Positions 1-5,936 of a DNA stretch of 6,533 bases are shown in pieces; the stretch's first letter is position 1; each line of letters starts with the position of its first letter. Origin of the DNA: Acidimicrobiaceae bacterium (lineage in GTDB: Bacteria; Actinomycetota; Acidimicrobiia; Acidimicrobiales; Acidimicrobiaceae); assembly GCA_013044365.1 (NCBI GenBank), contig JABEUP010000044.1:1-6533 (forward strand), in the 5' to 3' direction. The notes below the pieces were generated by a model. The model saw nothing but the letters and a program-made list of their open reading frames with translations, had not been told where the DNA came from and searched no databases. The position numbers and the translations under genes were made by a program.

Positions 1-68
1 GAGAGGATTTGAACCTCCGGCCTCTTGACCCCCAGTCAAGCGCGCTAACCAAGCTGCGCCACAGCCCG
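1..68 (-). tRNA. tRNA-Pro (anticodon GGG), 3' end cut by window edge
   Basis: The reverse complement folds as a tRNA. The acceptor 5' strand CGGGCTG starts at position 68. It is followed by T8-G9, a D stem GCGC/GCGC around a loop with GGTT, and a 5-bp anticodon stem CTTGA/TCAAG. The 7-nt loop CTGGGGG at 35-29 has anticodon GGG at 33-31, so the gene is tRNA-Pro reading CCC and CCU. The T arm has the TTCAAAT loop, and the T stem closes with one G-T wobble. Only the first base of the 3' acceptor strand is present, so roughly the last 8 to 9 nucleotides lie outside the window. It lies downstream of the small membrane-protein gene on the same strand and may share its transcript or have its own promoter. 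Confidence 0.95.
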
Positions 69-81
69 AATTGTCTTTTCG

Positions 82-87
82 ATAGTA
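82..87 (-). promoter_or_regulatory. Possible -10 element for tRNA-Pro
   Basis: On the minus strand this reads TACTAT, which matches four of six positions of TATAAT and the looser TANNNT pattern common in actinobacteria. It would place transcription start around position 75, about 7 nt before the mature tRNA 5' end at 68. No recognisable -35 hexamer sits 16 to 18 nt upstream, so the call rests on the hexamer and its position. The rest of the 69-164 gap shows no gene and no clear terminator. Confidence 0.3.
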
Positions 88-164
88 ACCCCCGGCGATG
101 TCGCTTCGTGCAGGTTGGAGCGAATTGGCCCGCAATCATCAAGGGGTGAACTTTCAGGTGTTAC

Positions 165-368
165 CTAATGTCCGAGCACCTTTACAAGCCATAATATTAA
201 TTGCACTAGCCGATATGCCAAATAGATCACAGTTGCAACGATAAGAAGCTTGAAGTGCCATGGCGCCTTTTTTGGAGGAGCGATGATGGTGCCGCAGGTC
301 GGGCACTCCCCTTTTCGGCCTACTTCATCCGTCTCATGAAACTTGGCGCATTTCTCACAGAATGGCAT
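165..368 (-). CDS. Small zinc-ribbon protein with C-terminal membrane segment, function unknown
   Basis: This encodes a 67-residue protein from the ATG at 368. Its N-terminal half has two CxxC pairs (C4/C7 and C22/C25), the layout of a small zinc ribbon, with H11 nearby. A proline- and lysine-rich linker (PPKKAPWHFK, residues 31-40) leads into a hydrophobic stretch at about 41-65, likely one transmembrane helix containing R53 and Q56. There is no signal peptide, so the ribbon is probably cytoplasmic, with the helix anchoring it at the C-terminus. A TTG three codons upstream (377) could extend it to 70 residues. I prefer the ATG because the CxxC follows it directly, but neither start has a clear Shine-Dalgarno site. 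It lies 67 bp downstream of der on the same strand and may be co-transcribed. The function is not recognised, and zinc binding is inferred from cysteine spacing only. Confidence 0.75.
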   Translation of the reverse strand: MPFCEKCAKFHETDEVGRKGECPTCGTIIAPPKKAPWHFKLLIVATVIYLAYRLVQLILWLVKVLGH

Positions 369-435
369 TGCAACCAACGCATAATGTCACATAATTCCGC
401 GGGCTCACGTGAAGCATTTGGCAAATCCTATCGTT

Positions 436-1818
436 CTACCTACTTGATCTTCGCCTAACGCGGATCTTTATTGGAGTTGGACCTAGAGCAAATCTTTCCC
501 GGATTTGCCTCTCCAAATATCGTAAATACCCGGTTGAAAGTTCCTTTGTCGTAAACAAGGTGAAGGTGGGCGGATTCGTTGCACCTTGCACCCCGTAGAG
601 TATCTTTGAGCCACGTGGAGCGCTTTTTGCCTGAGCCTGCTGAAGAAGAACATTGAACTCTCTCGTCGGGATCCTGTTTCTATATGCGGCTATGGATTCC
701 GACAGGGCACGCCAAAGTCTTGTAACGCCCAGTCCCGAGAGTGCTGATATACGTAAAATGGGAGCATAACTCAAGTATGCCAGTCGATCTTCAACCTGGT
801 CGTTAACTGACAGTTTTTCTTCCGAGGATAGTAAATCCCACTTATTCAAGATCACAACCACGGGAGATCCCGCAGCATCGATTCTTTCTGCCAATCGTTG
901 GTCTTGGTGCGTGATGCCCTCTGTCCCGTCTATTACGAGGAGTGCCACATCAGCCTCATCGATTGAACGCAAGGTCCTTACCATTGAGTAGTATTCGGTT
1001 CCTTCGCCGATATGCGATTTTCTCCTCATTCCAGCAGTATCTATAAATCTCAAGGTACCAATTTCAGTTGCTACTACGGTATCAACCGAATCTGTGGTAG
1101 TTCCTGCGAGGTCGTGGGTAATGGATCGATCCTCACCTATCAACCTGTTGAAAAGTGTCGATTTTCCAACATTTGGTCTCCCTACAATAGCTACGGAGAA
1201 CGAAGTTCTGGCAATGAGTTCATCATCAAATGCATTGTCATCCAGGTTTGACTCATCCTGGGATCGGGCTTCTTCGGGATGGATTCTCTGAAGTTCCCTT
1301 ATAACTTGATCAAGCAGATCGCCGGTCAGCCGGCCGTGCAGCGCAGAAATATTGAGCGGCTCTCCAAAGCCGAATCGCATGAATTCCCAGGCATCTGTAT
1401 CTCTGGATGAGGCGTCTGCCTTGTTGGCCACCGTAATTACGGGTATTGACAATCTACGCAGCATGTCTGCCACAGCAAGGTCTTCCTCGGTGATACCGAT
1501 AGTCACGTCGGCCATGAAGATGATCAAATCAGCCTGTTTCGCCGCCGCTTCAGCTTGTTCAGATATCTTTGATTCAAGAGCTCCGCCGGCTGCTACCCAT
1601 CCGCCGGTATCTATTATCTGAAAATCGAATCCCTGCCAATTCGCCAGCAAGATTTTTTGGTCACGAGTTACCCCGGGCTTAGAATCTACAATCGCTACCC
1701 TTTTTCCGACTATTCGGTTTATAAGAGTCGACTTTCCAACGTTGGGCCGGCCTATAATTGCCACTTTGCCTAAAGACTTTTGACTGGATGTGTATTTATT
1801 AATTCGATCGGTTGTCAA
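436..1818 (-). CDS. der: Ribosome-assembly GTPase Der (EngA)
   Basis: Der is a tandem-domain GTPase that binds the 50S subunit and is required for its late maturation. The 460 residues, a usual length, show both G domains. Domain 1 has G1 GRPNVGKS (23-30), T51 in G2, DTGG (70-73), NKAD (132-135) and SAL (158-160). Domain 2 has GRPNVGKS (213-220), DTAG (260-263), NKWD (325-328) and SAL (358-360). The domains are joined by an acidic linker (about 180-205). The C-terminal KH-like domain (about 382-460) includes the conserved NPPTFTLF region and ends in a basic tail, IKIRVRRRSSR. The start is a TTG, supported by AAGGA five nucleotides upstream. It lies 79 bp downstream of the DUF512 radical-SAM gene on the same strand and is probably co-transcribed with it. 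All GTP-binding motifs are intact, so I expect it to be functional. Confidence 0.97.
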   Translation of the reverse strand: MTTDRINKYTSSQKSLGKVAIIGRPNVGKSTLINRIVGKRVAIVDSKPGVTRDQKILLANWQGFDFQIIDTGGWVAAGGALESKISEQAEAAAKQADLIIFMADVTIGITEEDLAVADMLRRLSIPVITVANKADASSRDTDAWEFMRFGFGEPLNISALHGRLTGDLLDQVIRELQRIHPEEARSQDESNLDDNAFDDELIARTSFSVAIVGRPNVGKSTLFNRLIGEDRSITHDLAGTTTDSVDTVVATEIGTLRFIDTAGMRRKSHIGEGTEYYSMVRTLRSIDEADVALLVIDGTEGITHQDQRLAERIDAAGSPVVVILNKWDLLSSEEKLSVNDQVEDRLAYLSYAPILRISALSGLGVTRLWRALSESIAAYRNRIPTREFNVLLQQAQAKSAPRGSKILYGVQGATNPPTFTLFTTKELSTGYLRYLERQIRERFALGPTPIKIRVRRRSSR

Positions 1819-1823
1819 TGGAG

Positions 1824-1828
1824 TCCTT
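1824..1828 (-). promoter_or_regulatory. Shine-Dalgarno site fixing the TTG start of der
   Basis: On the minus strand this reads AAGGA, followed by a 5-nt spacer and then TTG at 1818-1816. It supports the unusual TTG start over the frame's later codons. The surrounding 79-bp gap (1819-1897) shows no convincing promoter or terminator, which is compatible with read-through from the upstream gene. Confidence 0.65.
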
Positions 1829-1897
1829 CGGGAAGCTGTGCAAGCTGATACTAAGCACTCGATCTAGCCTAGTTGGAGGGCAACGTTAAAGCACTAC

Positions 1898-3280
1898 TTA
1901 GCAGAGTGCCAGCGCCCTGGCCAACGAATGGCCGTCTGTTTTAAGTATCTCCACCGACCGGGGCAGGTCGAATGGAGTTAGGCCGTCGAGGAACCGCCCT
2001 TCGGACAGACAAGCGTCGGGCAGCAGATATCTGTGACCGTCTGGCTCATGAGCCAGAGCACTTATGAGATCGGCACCTACCATAAGTCCGGCGACTGAGA
2101 CATTACCCCCGAAGAATGTGTTCTCCACCTCAATGAACCTGATGTCTTTTCTGGGATGGTTGGCTATCAAAGGTGACAGTACTATGTGTCCGTATGCACC
2201 GGTAATGATCGCAATTGGTCGCGGATCTTCACTCTTGACAAGCCCGTTCAGTGCTGGATTACCAAGATTTACTCTTTGAGCACGGTATCCCGAGGCGGGA
2301 GCTCCGTCAACAGATGCGAAAAATCCAGGTTTGATCCCAAATGCCCGGTTCTTGTCGCCGTTGAATGCAGCTTCGAAGGCTCTGGCCATTCCAATTCCAT
2401 TTTCGTGCTGAGGGAATCCATCGTAGGATTCAATTTCCGGAAAATCCCTCTGGGCAATTAGGTAATACTCATCTGATGCATATATCATCCGACGACCAAG
2501 CAAGTCAAAGAAGATCTCCTGAAACTTGTCTACCAGATCTACAACTCTTTCTGCTTCCTCCCTGGTGTGAGCGCGCATATTTGCTTCCTGTGAAAACTTG
2601 GATACTCCGAGAGGGACGGCGGCGACACTTGCAAGCTGCGGGTATTCCTCAAGTATCCCCAGTAAGGTTTCCTCAAAGTGTAAATCATCGTTTACCCCAG
2701 GGCAGACAACAATCTGACCATGGACTTCAATCCCTGCTTTTAGGAGCTCTTTGAGCCAGCGCAAGGAGGTTGCCCCTCGTTTGTTTCGCAGCAGTTTGGA
2801 CCTTAAATTGGGATCTGTGGTATGAATAGACACAAAGAGCGGAGAGAGCCGTTCTGTTATTACCCTCTCAAGGTCTGCCTCGGTGAAACGGGTGAGTGTG
2901 GTAAAGTTGCCGTATAAAAATGAGAGCCGGTAATCGTCGTCCTTCATATAAAGACTCTTTCGCATCCCTTTGGGAAGCTGGTATATGAAACAAAATTCGC
3001 AATGGTTGTCACAAGTGCGAACTTGATCGAATAACGCCGACTCGATCTCAGCGCCCAAAGGTTCACCGGCCATCTTGTTAACTGTCACGAGATGGTGCAT
3101 ACCGCCACGGTTTATGTCGATCTCTAATTCAGGTTCATCAACTAATAATTGGTATTCGATAACATCTCTCGGAAGCCTTCCGTTAATGGAAATAATCTCA
3201 TCGCCCGGGAAGATCTCAGCGGTTGCAGCTGGAGATCCTTTGCTAATTGCGAGAATTCGGGGCAGAGACATACATTCCAT
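1898..3280 (-). CDS. PDZ / radical SAM / DUF512 protein of unknown function
   Basis: This is a member of the DUF512 radical-SAM family, 460 residues from the first ATG. An N-terminal PDZ-like domain (about 6-70) contains the GSPAATAEIFPGDEIISING pattern. It is followed by a CxxxCxxC cluster (C90, C94, C97), as expected for a [4Fe-4S] cluster that binds S-adenosylmethionine, and the family signature QLPKGMR (101-107). Further DUF512 hallmarks are KDDDYRLSFLYGNFTTLT (113-130), SIHTTDPNLR (151-160), CPGVND (193-198), the SDEYY region (269-273) and NTFFGGNVSVAGL (387-399). The substrate and reaction are unknown. A second ATG at 3271 (residue 4) gives a tidier N-terminus and fits a leaderless start. 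Neither ATG has a strong Shine-Dalgarno. It heads the minus-strand block with der. From memory, DUF512 genes are found next to der in other bacteria too, which hints at a translation- or ribosome-linked role, but that is inference. Confidence 0.9.
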   Translation of the reverse strand: MECMSLPRILAISKGSPAATAEIFPGDEIISINGRLPRDVIEYQLLVDEPELEIDINRGGMHHLVTVNKMAGEPLGAEIESALFDQVRTCDNHCEFCFIYQLPKGMRKSLYMKDDDYRLSFLYGNFTTLTRFTEADLERVITERLSPLFVSIHTTDPNLRSKLLRNKRGATSLRWLKELLKAGIEVHGQIVVCPGVNDDLHFEETLLGILEEYPQLASVAAVPLGVSKFSQEANMRAHTREEAERVVDLVDKFQEIFFDLLGRRMIYASDEYYLIAQRDFPEIESYDGFPQHENGIGMARAFEAAFNGDKNRAFGIKPGFFASVDGAPASGYRAQRVNLGNPALNGLVKSEDPRPIAIITGAYGHIVLSPLIANHPRKDIRFIEVENTFFGGNVSVAGLMVGADLISALAHEPDGHRYLLPDACLSEGRFLDGLTPFDLPRSVEILKTDGHSLARALALC

Positions 3281-3309
3281 AGTATTGTCAGCAGGCTAAT
3301 CTGGTACAG
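3271..3309. promoter_or_regulatory. Compact divergent start region for DUF512 gene and ispH
   Basis: Only 29 bp separate the first ATG of the minus-strand gene (3280) from the GTG of ispH (3310). On the minus strand TACTAT (3279-3284) lies 7 nt before the second ATG at 3271, the right distance for a leaderless transcript. On the plus strand TAATCT (3297-3302), which fits TANNNT, lies 7 nt before the ispH GTG. Neither has a convincing -35; the best on the minus strand is TGTACC (3303-3308), at 18 nt. No Shine-Dalgarno of more than three bases precedes either gene. The promoters are inferred from position and weak hexamers. Confidence 0.4.
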
Positions 3310-4362
3310 GTGAACGTCGAAAAGGTGCTGTTAGCTAGGCCGCGTGGTTTTTGTGCCGGAGTTGAAATGGCGATAAAGTCACTTACCTGGATGGTCAGGG
3401 TTTTTGAACCCCCGGTTTACTGCTACCACGAAATTGTACATAACAAGATAATCGTTGACCGCTTTGAAACCCTAGGTGTGGTTTTCGTAAACAACATTTC
3501 CGATGTTCCTGTAGGTGCGCCGGTAATGCTCTCAGCACACGGGTCTGCCCCGGAGCTGGTTGAGACTGCACGTGAAATAAGTGGGATAAGCATTAATGCC
3601 GTATGTCCACTTGTTACCAAGGTCCATCATGAAGTCAAGGTCCGGTCGAAAAAAGGATACTCGATCATCTACGTAGGTCACAGAGAACATGATGAAGCAA
3701 TCGGGACAATGGCCATCGCCCCTGAATCAGTAACCTTGATCGAGTCCGAAGACGAATTGGACAATATCCCCGACGACTTGGAGATGGTCGCTCTAATAAA
3801 TCAAACCACCCTGTCACTGGATGACTGGGAAGGTATACGGGAGTCCGCGCAACGTAAGTTCAATAGTGTCTGGATGGCAAACAGGTCTGATCTTTGCTTT
3901 GCCACAACTAACCGTCAGCTGGCTGTCAGAGAGATATCCAGATTGGCGGATACTGTGGTGGTACTGGGGTCAGCCAATTCCTCAAATACAGTGGCCCTTG
4001 AAAACACCGCGCGTCGATATGGAGCTGAGAGGGTTTTCCGCATTAACAGCTCTTCAGAACTCCCCCAAGACATTGCAGGCGTTGTTGGGATTACTGCTGG
4101 TGCGTCGGCCCCCGAGGATCTTGTCCAGGAAGTCATTTCCACACTCAACCCACGTGATGGCAGCGAAGATATAAACGTCACAATTGAAGACGAGTATTTT
4201 CCTCCACCGCCGGAACTGAGGGATTTGTTTCGTGCCCTCTCTGATGCAGTCGCTCTTTCTTTATTGGCTCCTTGCGGCGTTAATTCTCCACTTGACGATG
4301 ACAGAGCCAGATCTGCGTCAGATACTCTAAATTTTCTTACTCAAAGGGTCAGCACAATATAG
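3310..4362 (+). CDS. ispH: 4-hydroxy-3-methylbut-2-enyl diphosphate reductase IspH
   Basis: IspH is the last enzyme of the MEP isoprenoid pathway. It reductively dehydroxylates HMBPP to IPP and DMAPP using a [4Fe-4S] cluster in the cytoplasm. The three cluster cysteines are present: C15 in RGFCAGV, C99 in AVCPLVTKVH and C196 in LCFATTNRQ. The active-site residues also match the family: H44 in IVHNK, H77 in SAHGSAP, H127 and E129 (equivalent to E. coli H124/E126), T167 in NQTTLS, the SSN motif (224-226) and TAGASAP (262-268). At 350 residues it is longer than the approximately 316-residue E. coli enzyme. The excess is mostly a C-terminal tail after the usual PPELR ending (about 305-350). The GTG start fits the family N-terminus, since an in-frame stop lies at 3280-3282 and no better start follows. 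No Shine-Dalgarno is visible, so it may be leaderless. It is a single plus-strand gene between two minus-strand blocks. Confidence 0.97.
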   Translation: MNVEKVLLARPRGFCAGVEMAIKSLTWMVRVFEPPVYCYHEIVHNKIIVDRFETLGVVFVNNISDVPVGAPVMLSAHGSAPELVETAREISGISINAVCPLVTKVHHEVKVRSKKGYSIIYVGHREHDEAIGTMAIAPESVTLIESEDELDNIPDDLEMVALINQTTLSLDDWEGIRESAQRKFNSVWMANRSDLCFATTNRQLAVREISRLADTVVVLGSANSSNTVALENTARRYGAERVFRINSSSELPQDIAGVVGITAGASAPEDLVQEVISTLNPRDGSEDINVTIEDEYFPPPPELRDLFRALSDAVALSLLAPCGVNSPLDDDRARSASDTLNFLTQRVSTI

Positions 4363-4471
4363 GTACTTAATTGCTCATTGTTTTGCCTTGCGGTGAATCA
4401 TTGCCCCCTTTGCCAGTCGCATCGTTAGTGTCGAATCTGCACACCGCGGCCCTTGCCGTCGGAGCGGCGTT

Positions 4472-5167
4472 TCACAGTCCCAAGATTGCCTGAGCCTCAT
4501 CGAAGCACGATTGCAGCGAAGAACCGAGTTCGCTGGATAACTTGCCAAGCGAGGAGCGCGAGACTCGATTACTGCCAGACTCACCGTGTGCCTGGGGATA
4601 TATCGGATCCCCTATGACTAGTACGACTTTTGTCAAACGGGGGAGCTTCTTTGATCTTCCCCATGCCCGTTCTGATCCGCCGATCCCAACTGGGACTATT
4701 GGAGCGCGTCCTTTTATCGCAATGTAGGCAGCGCCCTCGAAAAGCCCATCAACCACCGGCCCGCTTTTACGAGTTCCCTCTGGGAAAAGCACCAGCGGCT
4801 CGCCGCCTGCAAGAACAAGAATACAGCGCCGTATCGCCTCCCGATCGGCGATTCCACGATGAACCGGGAACCCGCCCAGGGCACTCAGGACCGTACCGGC
4901 TAACTTGTATTTCCAGACACCATCTTTTCCCATGTACCGCATGCGACGCTTTGTAACAGATGCCACCAGAAGGGTATCCAGATTGGAGCGGTGAACAGGT
5001 GCAAGAATGAAAGGGCCTTCGGGTAACTTCTCAGCTCCGATTATCTTTACTCTCCAGGCTGTTTTATTTACGAAATTGATCAGAGTGCGAGCTAATCCAT
5101 AGGCGTACAGCTCCCAGGCTGCCGGTGGTTGAACATTAAATATCGGGACATTTGGCTCTGAATCCAT
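4472..5167 (-). CDS. plsC: 1-acyl-sn-glycerol-3-phosphate acyltransferase-like protein (PlsC/LPLAT family)
   Basis: The family transfers an acyl chain to lysophosphatidic acid to make phosphatidic acid at the inner face of the membrane. The 231 residues show the acyltransferase motifs in order: the catalytic HX4D box, HRSNLD (H59, D64); a second block with FPVHRG (100-105); FPEGTR (128-133), which binds the glycerol phosphate; and the PIVPVGI block (156-162). The residue before the histidine is not the common asparagine, but the H/D pair is intact. There is no strong N-terminal transmembrane helix, so association with the membrane is probably peripheral. The ATG at 5167 is the first possible start, because an in-frame TAA sits two codons upstream. 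Only a weak AGG about 11 nt away resembles a ribosome site. It begins 25 bp after the cmk stop on the same strand, so it is probably co-transcribed and perhaps translationally dependent on cmk. Exact acyl-acceptor specificity cannot be read from sequence. Confidence 0.9.
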   Translation of the reverse strand: MDSEPNVPIFNVQPPAAWELYAYGLARTLINFVNKTAWRVKIIGAEKLPEGPFILAPVHRSNLDTLLVASVTKRRMRYMGKDGVWKYKLAGTVLSALGGFPVHRGIADREAIRRCILVLAGGEPLVLFPEGTRKSGPVVDGLFEGAAYIAIKGRAPIVPVGIGGSERAWGRSKKLPRLTKVVLVIGDPIYPQAHGESGSNRVSRSSLGKLSSELGSSLQSCFDEAQAILGL

Positions 5168-5192
5168 TAGTTATACAACCTATTACTTCCGG

Positions 5193-5813
5193 TCATGCTT
5201 TGCGCTTCTCCCAAAGAGCGACAACAATGTCTTCAATATCTGAAACTGGCAGTGTTGAGGTGTCGATGACCACAGCGTCGGCGACCCTTTTGAGCGGGGC
5301 AGCCGTTCTGGAAAGATCCCTCATATCTCTTTCGGCAATACCATTCGCGCTTGATTCGACTCTTCTTGACGCCCTGATCAGTGGATCGGCTTCGAGGTAT
5401 ACCTTCACGGCGGCGTCAGGAAAAATTACAGAGGTTGTATCTCTTCCTTCAACGACGCTAGCGCCATGGTCGGATACCCATTTTCGCTGCCACTGGAGGA
5501 GCCTCATCCTGAGACCAGGGTGAATTGCAATTCTTGACGCAGCGGCGGAGACTCTTTCGTCACGTATTTCCATCGTCACGTCTTTGTTGTTCACGCTGGA
5601 TCTTCCGGACTCATAGGTGATCAATATGTCCTTGGTGGCTTTGAGGACTTCGCTTTCGATGTCGAGGTTGACTCCGGAATTCAATGCCGCCCAAGCCATC
5701 ATCCGGAAGCTCGCACCGGTATCCAAATGGTTTAGGCCCAACCGAATCGCCAGCGCCTTGGCAAGTGTCGATTTTCCGGTGCCAGCCAAACCGTCAATGG
5801 CTATCAAGTCCAC
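5193..5813 (-). CDS. cmk: (d)CMP kinase (cytidylate kinase)
   Basis: Cmk phosphorylates CMP and dCMP with ATP, feeding RNA, DNA and CDP-lipid synthesis. The 206-residue protein has the P-loop GLAGTGKST (8-16), the LDTGASFR block (30-37), EGRD (122-125) followed by FPDA (131-134), the LID-side ERDMRD (161-166) with R169, APLKR (172-176), and the terminal DAVVIDTS stretch (179-186). It is shorter than E. coli Cmk (about 227). The segment between RR (150-151) and ERD is about 12 residues shorter than I recall in E. coli, and the usual GRDIGT/GRDMGT reads GRDTTS here. The catalytic residues seem intact. The GTG start is strongly supported by AGGAG six nucleotides upstream. It is the first gene of a likely cmk-plsC operon and is divergent from htpX. 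Confidence 0.94.
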   Translation of the reverse strand: MDLIAIDGLAGTGKSTLAKALAIRLGLNHLDTGASFRMMAWAALNSGVNLDIESEVLKATKDILITYESGRSSVNNKDVTMEIRDERVSAAASRIAIHPGLRMRLLQWQRKWVSDHGASVVEGRDTTSVIFPDAAVKVYLEADPLIRASRRVESSANGIAERDMRDLSRTAAPLKRVADAVVIDTSTLPVSDIEDIVVALWEKRKA

Positions 5814-5819
5814 TTGATT

Positions 5820-5824
5820 CTCCT
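5820..5824 (-). promoter_or_regulatory. Shine-Dalgarno site fixing the GTG start of cmk
   Basis: On the minus strand this reads AGGAG, followed by six bases (AATCAA) and then GTG at 5813-5811. It is the strongest ribosome-binding site in the window and decides the non-ATG start. Confidence 0.8.
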
Positions 5825-5856
5825 AACATGTGACAACCCCAATTTAGCGCTGGCCC

Positions 5857-5885
5857 GAGCTAACACTTATGTAATTCACAGTCAA
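5857..5885 (-). promoter_or_regulatory. Candidate promoter for cmk-plsC
   Basis: On the minus strand TTGACT (5885-5880) matches five of six bases of the -35 consensus. A 17-nt spacer leads to TAGCTC (5862-5857), a poor -10 that keeps only the leading TA. Transcription would start near 5850, leaving a leader of about 37 nt that contains the Shine-Dalgarno. The 5-bp inverted repeat TTAGC/GCTAA (5844-5848 and 5859-5863, 10-nt loop) overlaps this -10 region and could be an operator or chance. The -35 is good and the -10 is weak, so this is tentative. Confidence 0.35.
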
Positions 5886-5900
5886 AACACAGCCATAGCC

Positions 5901-5930
5901 ATGACAGAACTTATGCGCTGGTGCTTTAAT
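5901..5930 (+). promoter_or_regulatory. Promoter of htpX, positioned for a leaderless transcript
   Basis: ATGACA (5901-5906) matches five of six bases of TTGACA. After an 18-nt spacer comes TTTAAT (5925-5930), five of six bases of TATAAT. Six bases then separate it from the ATG at 5937, so the expected transcription start falls on or next to the start codon. No Shine-Dalgarno precedes the ATG, which agrees with a leaderless mRNA. An 8-bp inverted repeat (ATAGCCAT at 5895-5902, ATGGCTAT at 5937-5944) brackets the promoter. Confidence 0.6.
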
Positions 5931-5936
5931 GTATCT

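Noticed and set aside
255..458. Plus-strand open frame of 67 codons across the small membrane-protein gene
   Set aside because: It is antisense to the zinc-ribbon/membrane frame, which has coherent CxxC pairs and a hydrophobic helix. The plus-strand frame has neither.
1150..1740. The string gtcgattttcc or gtcgactttcc recurring near 1158, 1728 and 5767 as a dispersed repeat
   Set aside because: It is the reverse-strand coding of the GKST P-loop in the two Der G domains and in Cmk, so it reflects shared protein motifs rather than a DNA repeat.
1864..1872. CTAG-C-CTAG palindrome in the gap between the DUF512 gene and der
   Set aside because: It is short and has no link to a promoter or known operator, so chance is the simplest explanation.
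2365..2754. Plus-strand open frame of 129 codons
   Set aside because: It lies entirely within the DUF512 gene on the other strand, whose motifs are clear. Its translation has no recognisable domain.
4455..4468. Small GCCG/CGGC hairpin between ispH and plsC as a bidirectional terminator
   Set aside because: The stem is only 4 bp, and no T run follows on either strand.
4375..4584. Minus-strand open frame of 69 codons overlapping the plsC 3' end
   Set aside because: It overlaps the plsC coding region in another frame and has no ribosome site, domain or membrane pattern.
5901..5936. Longer htpX starts at ATG 5901 or ATG 5913
   Set aside because: Both are in frame, but they overlap the proposed -35 and spacer. 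They have no Shine-Dalgarno, and the added residues do not resemble HtpX N-termini.
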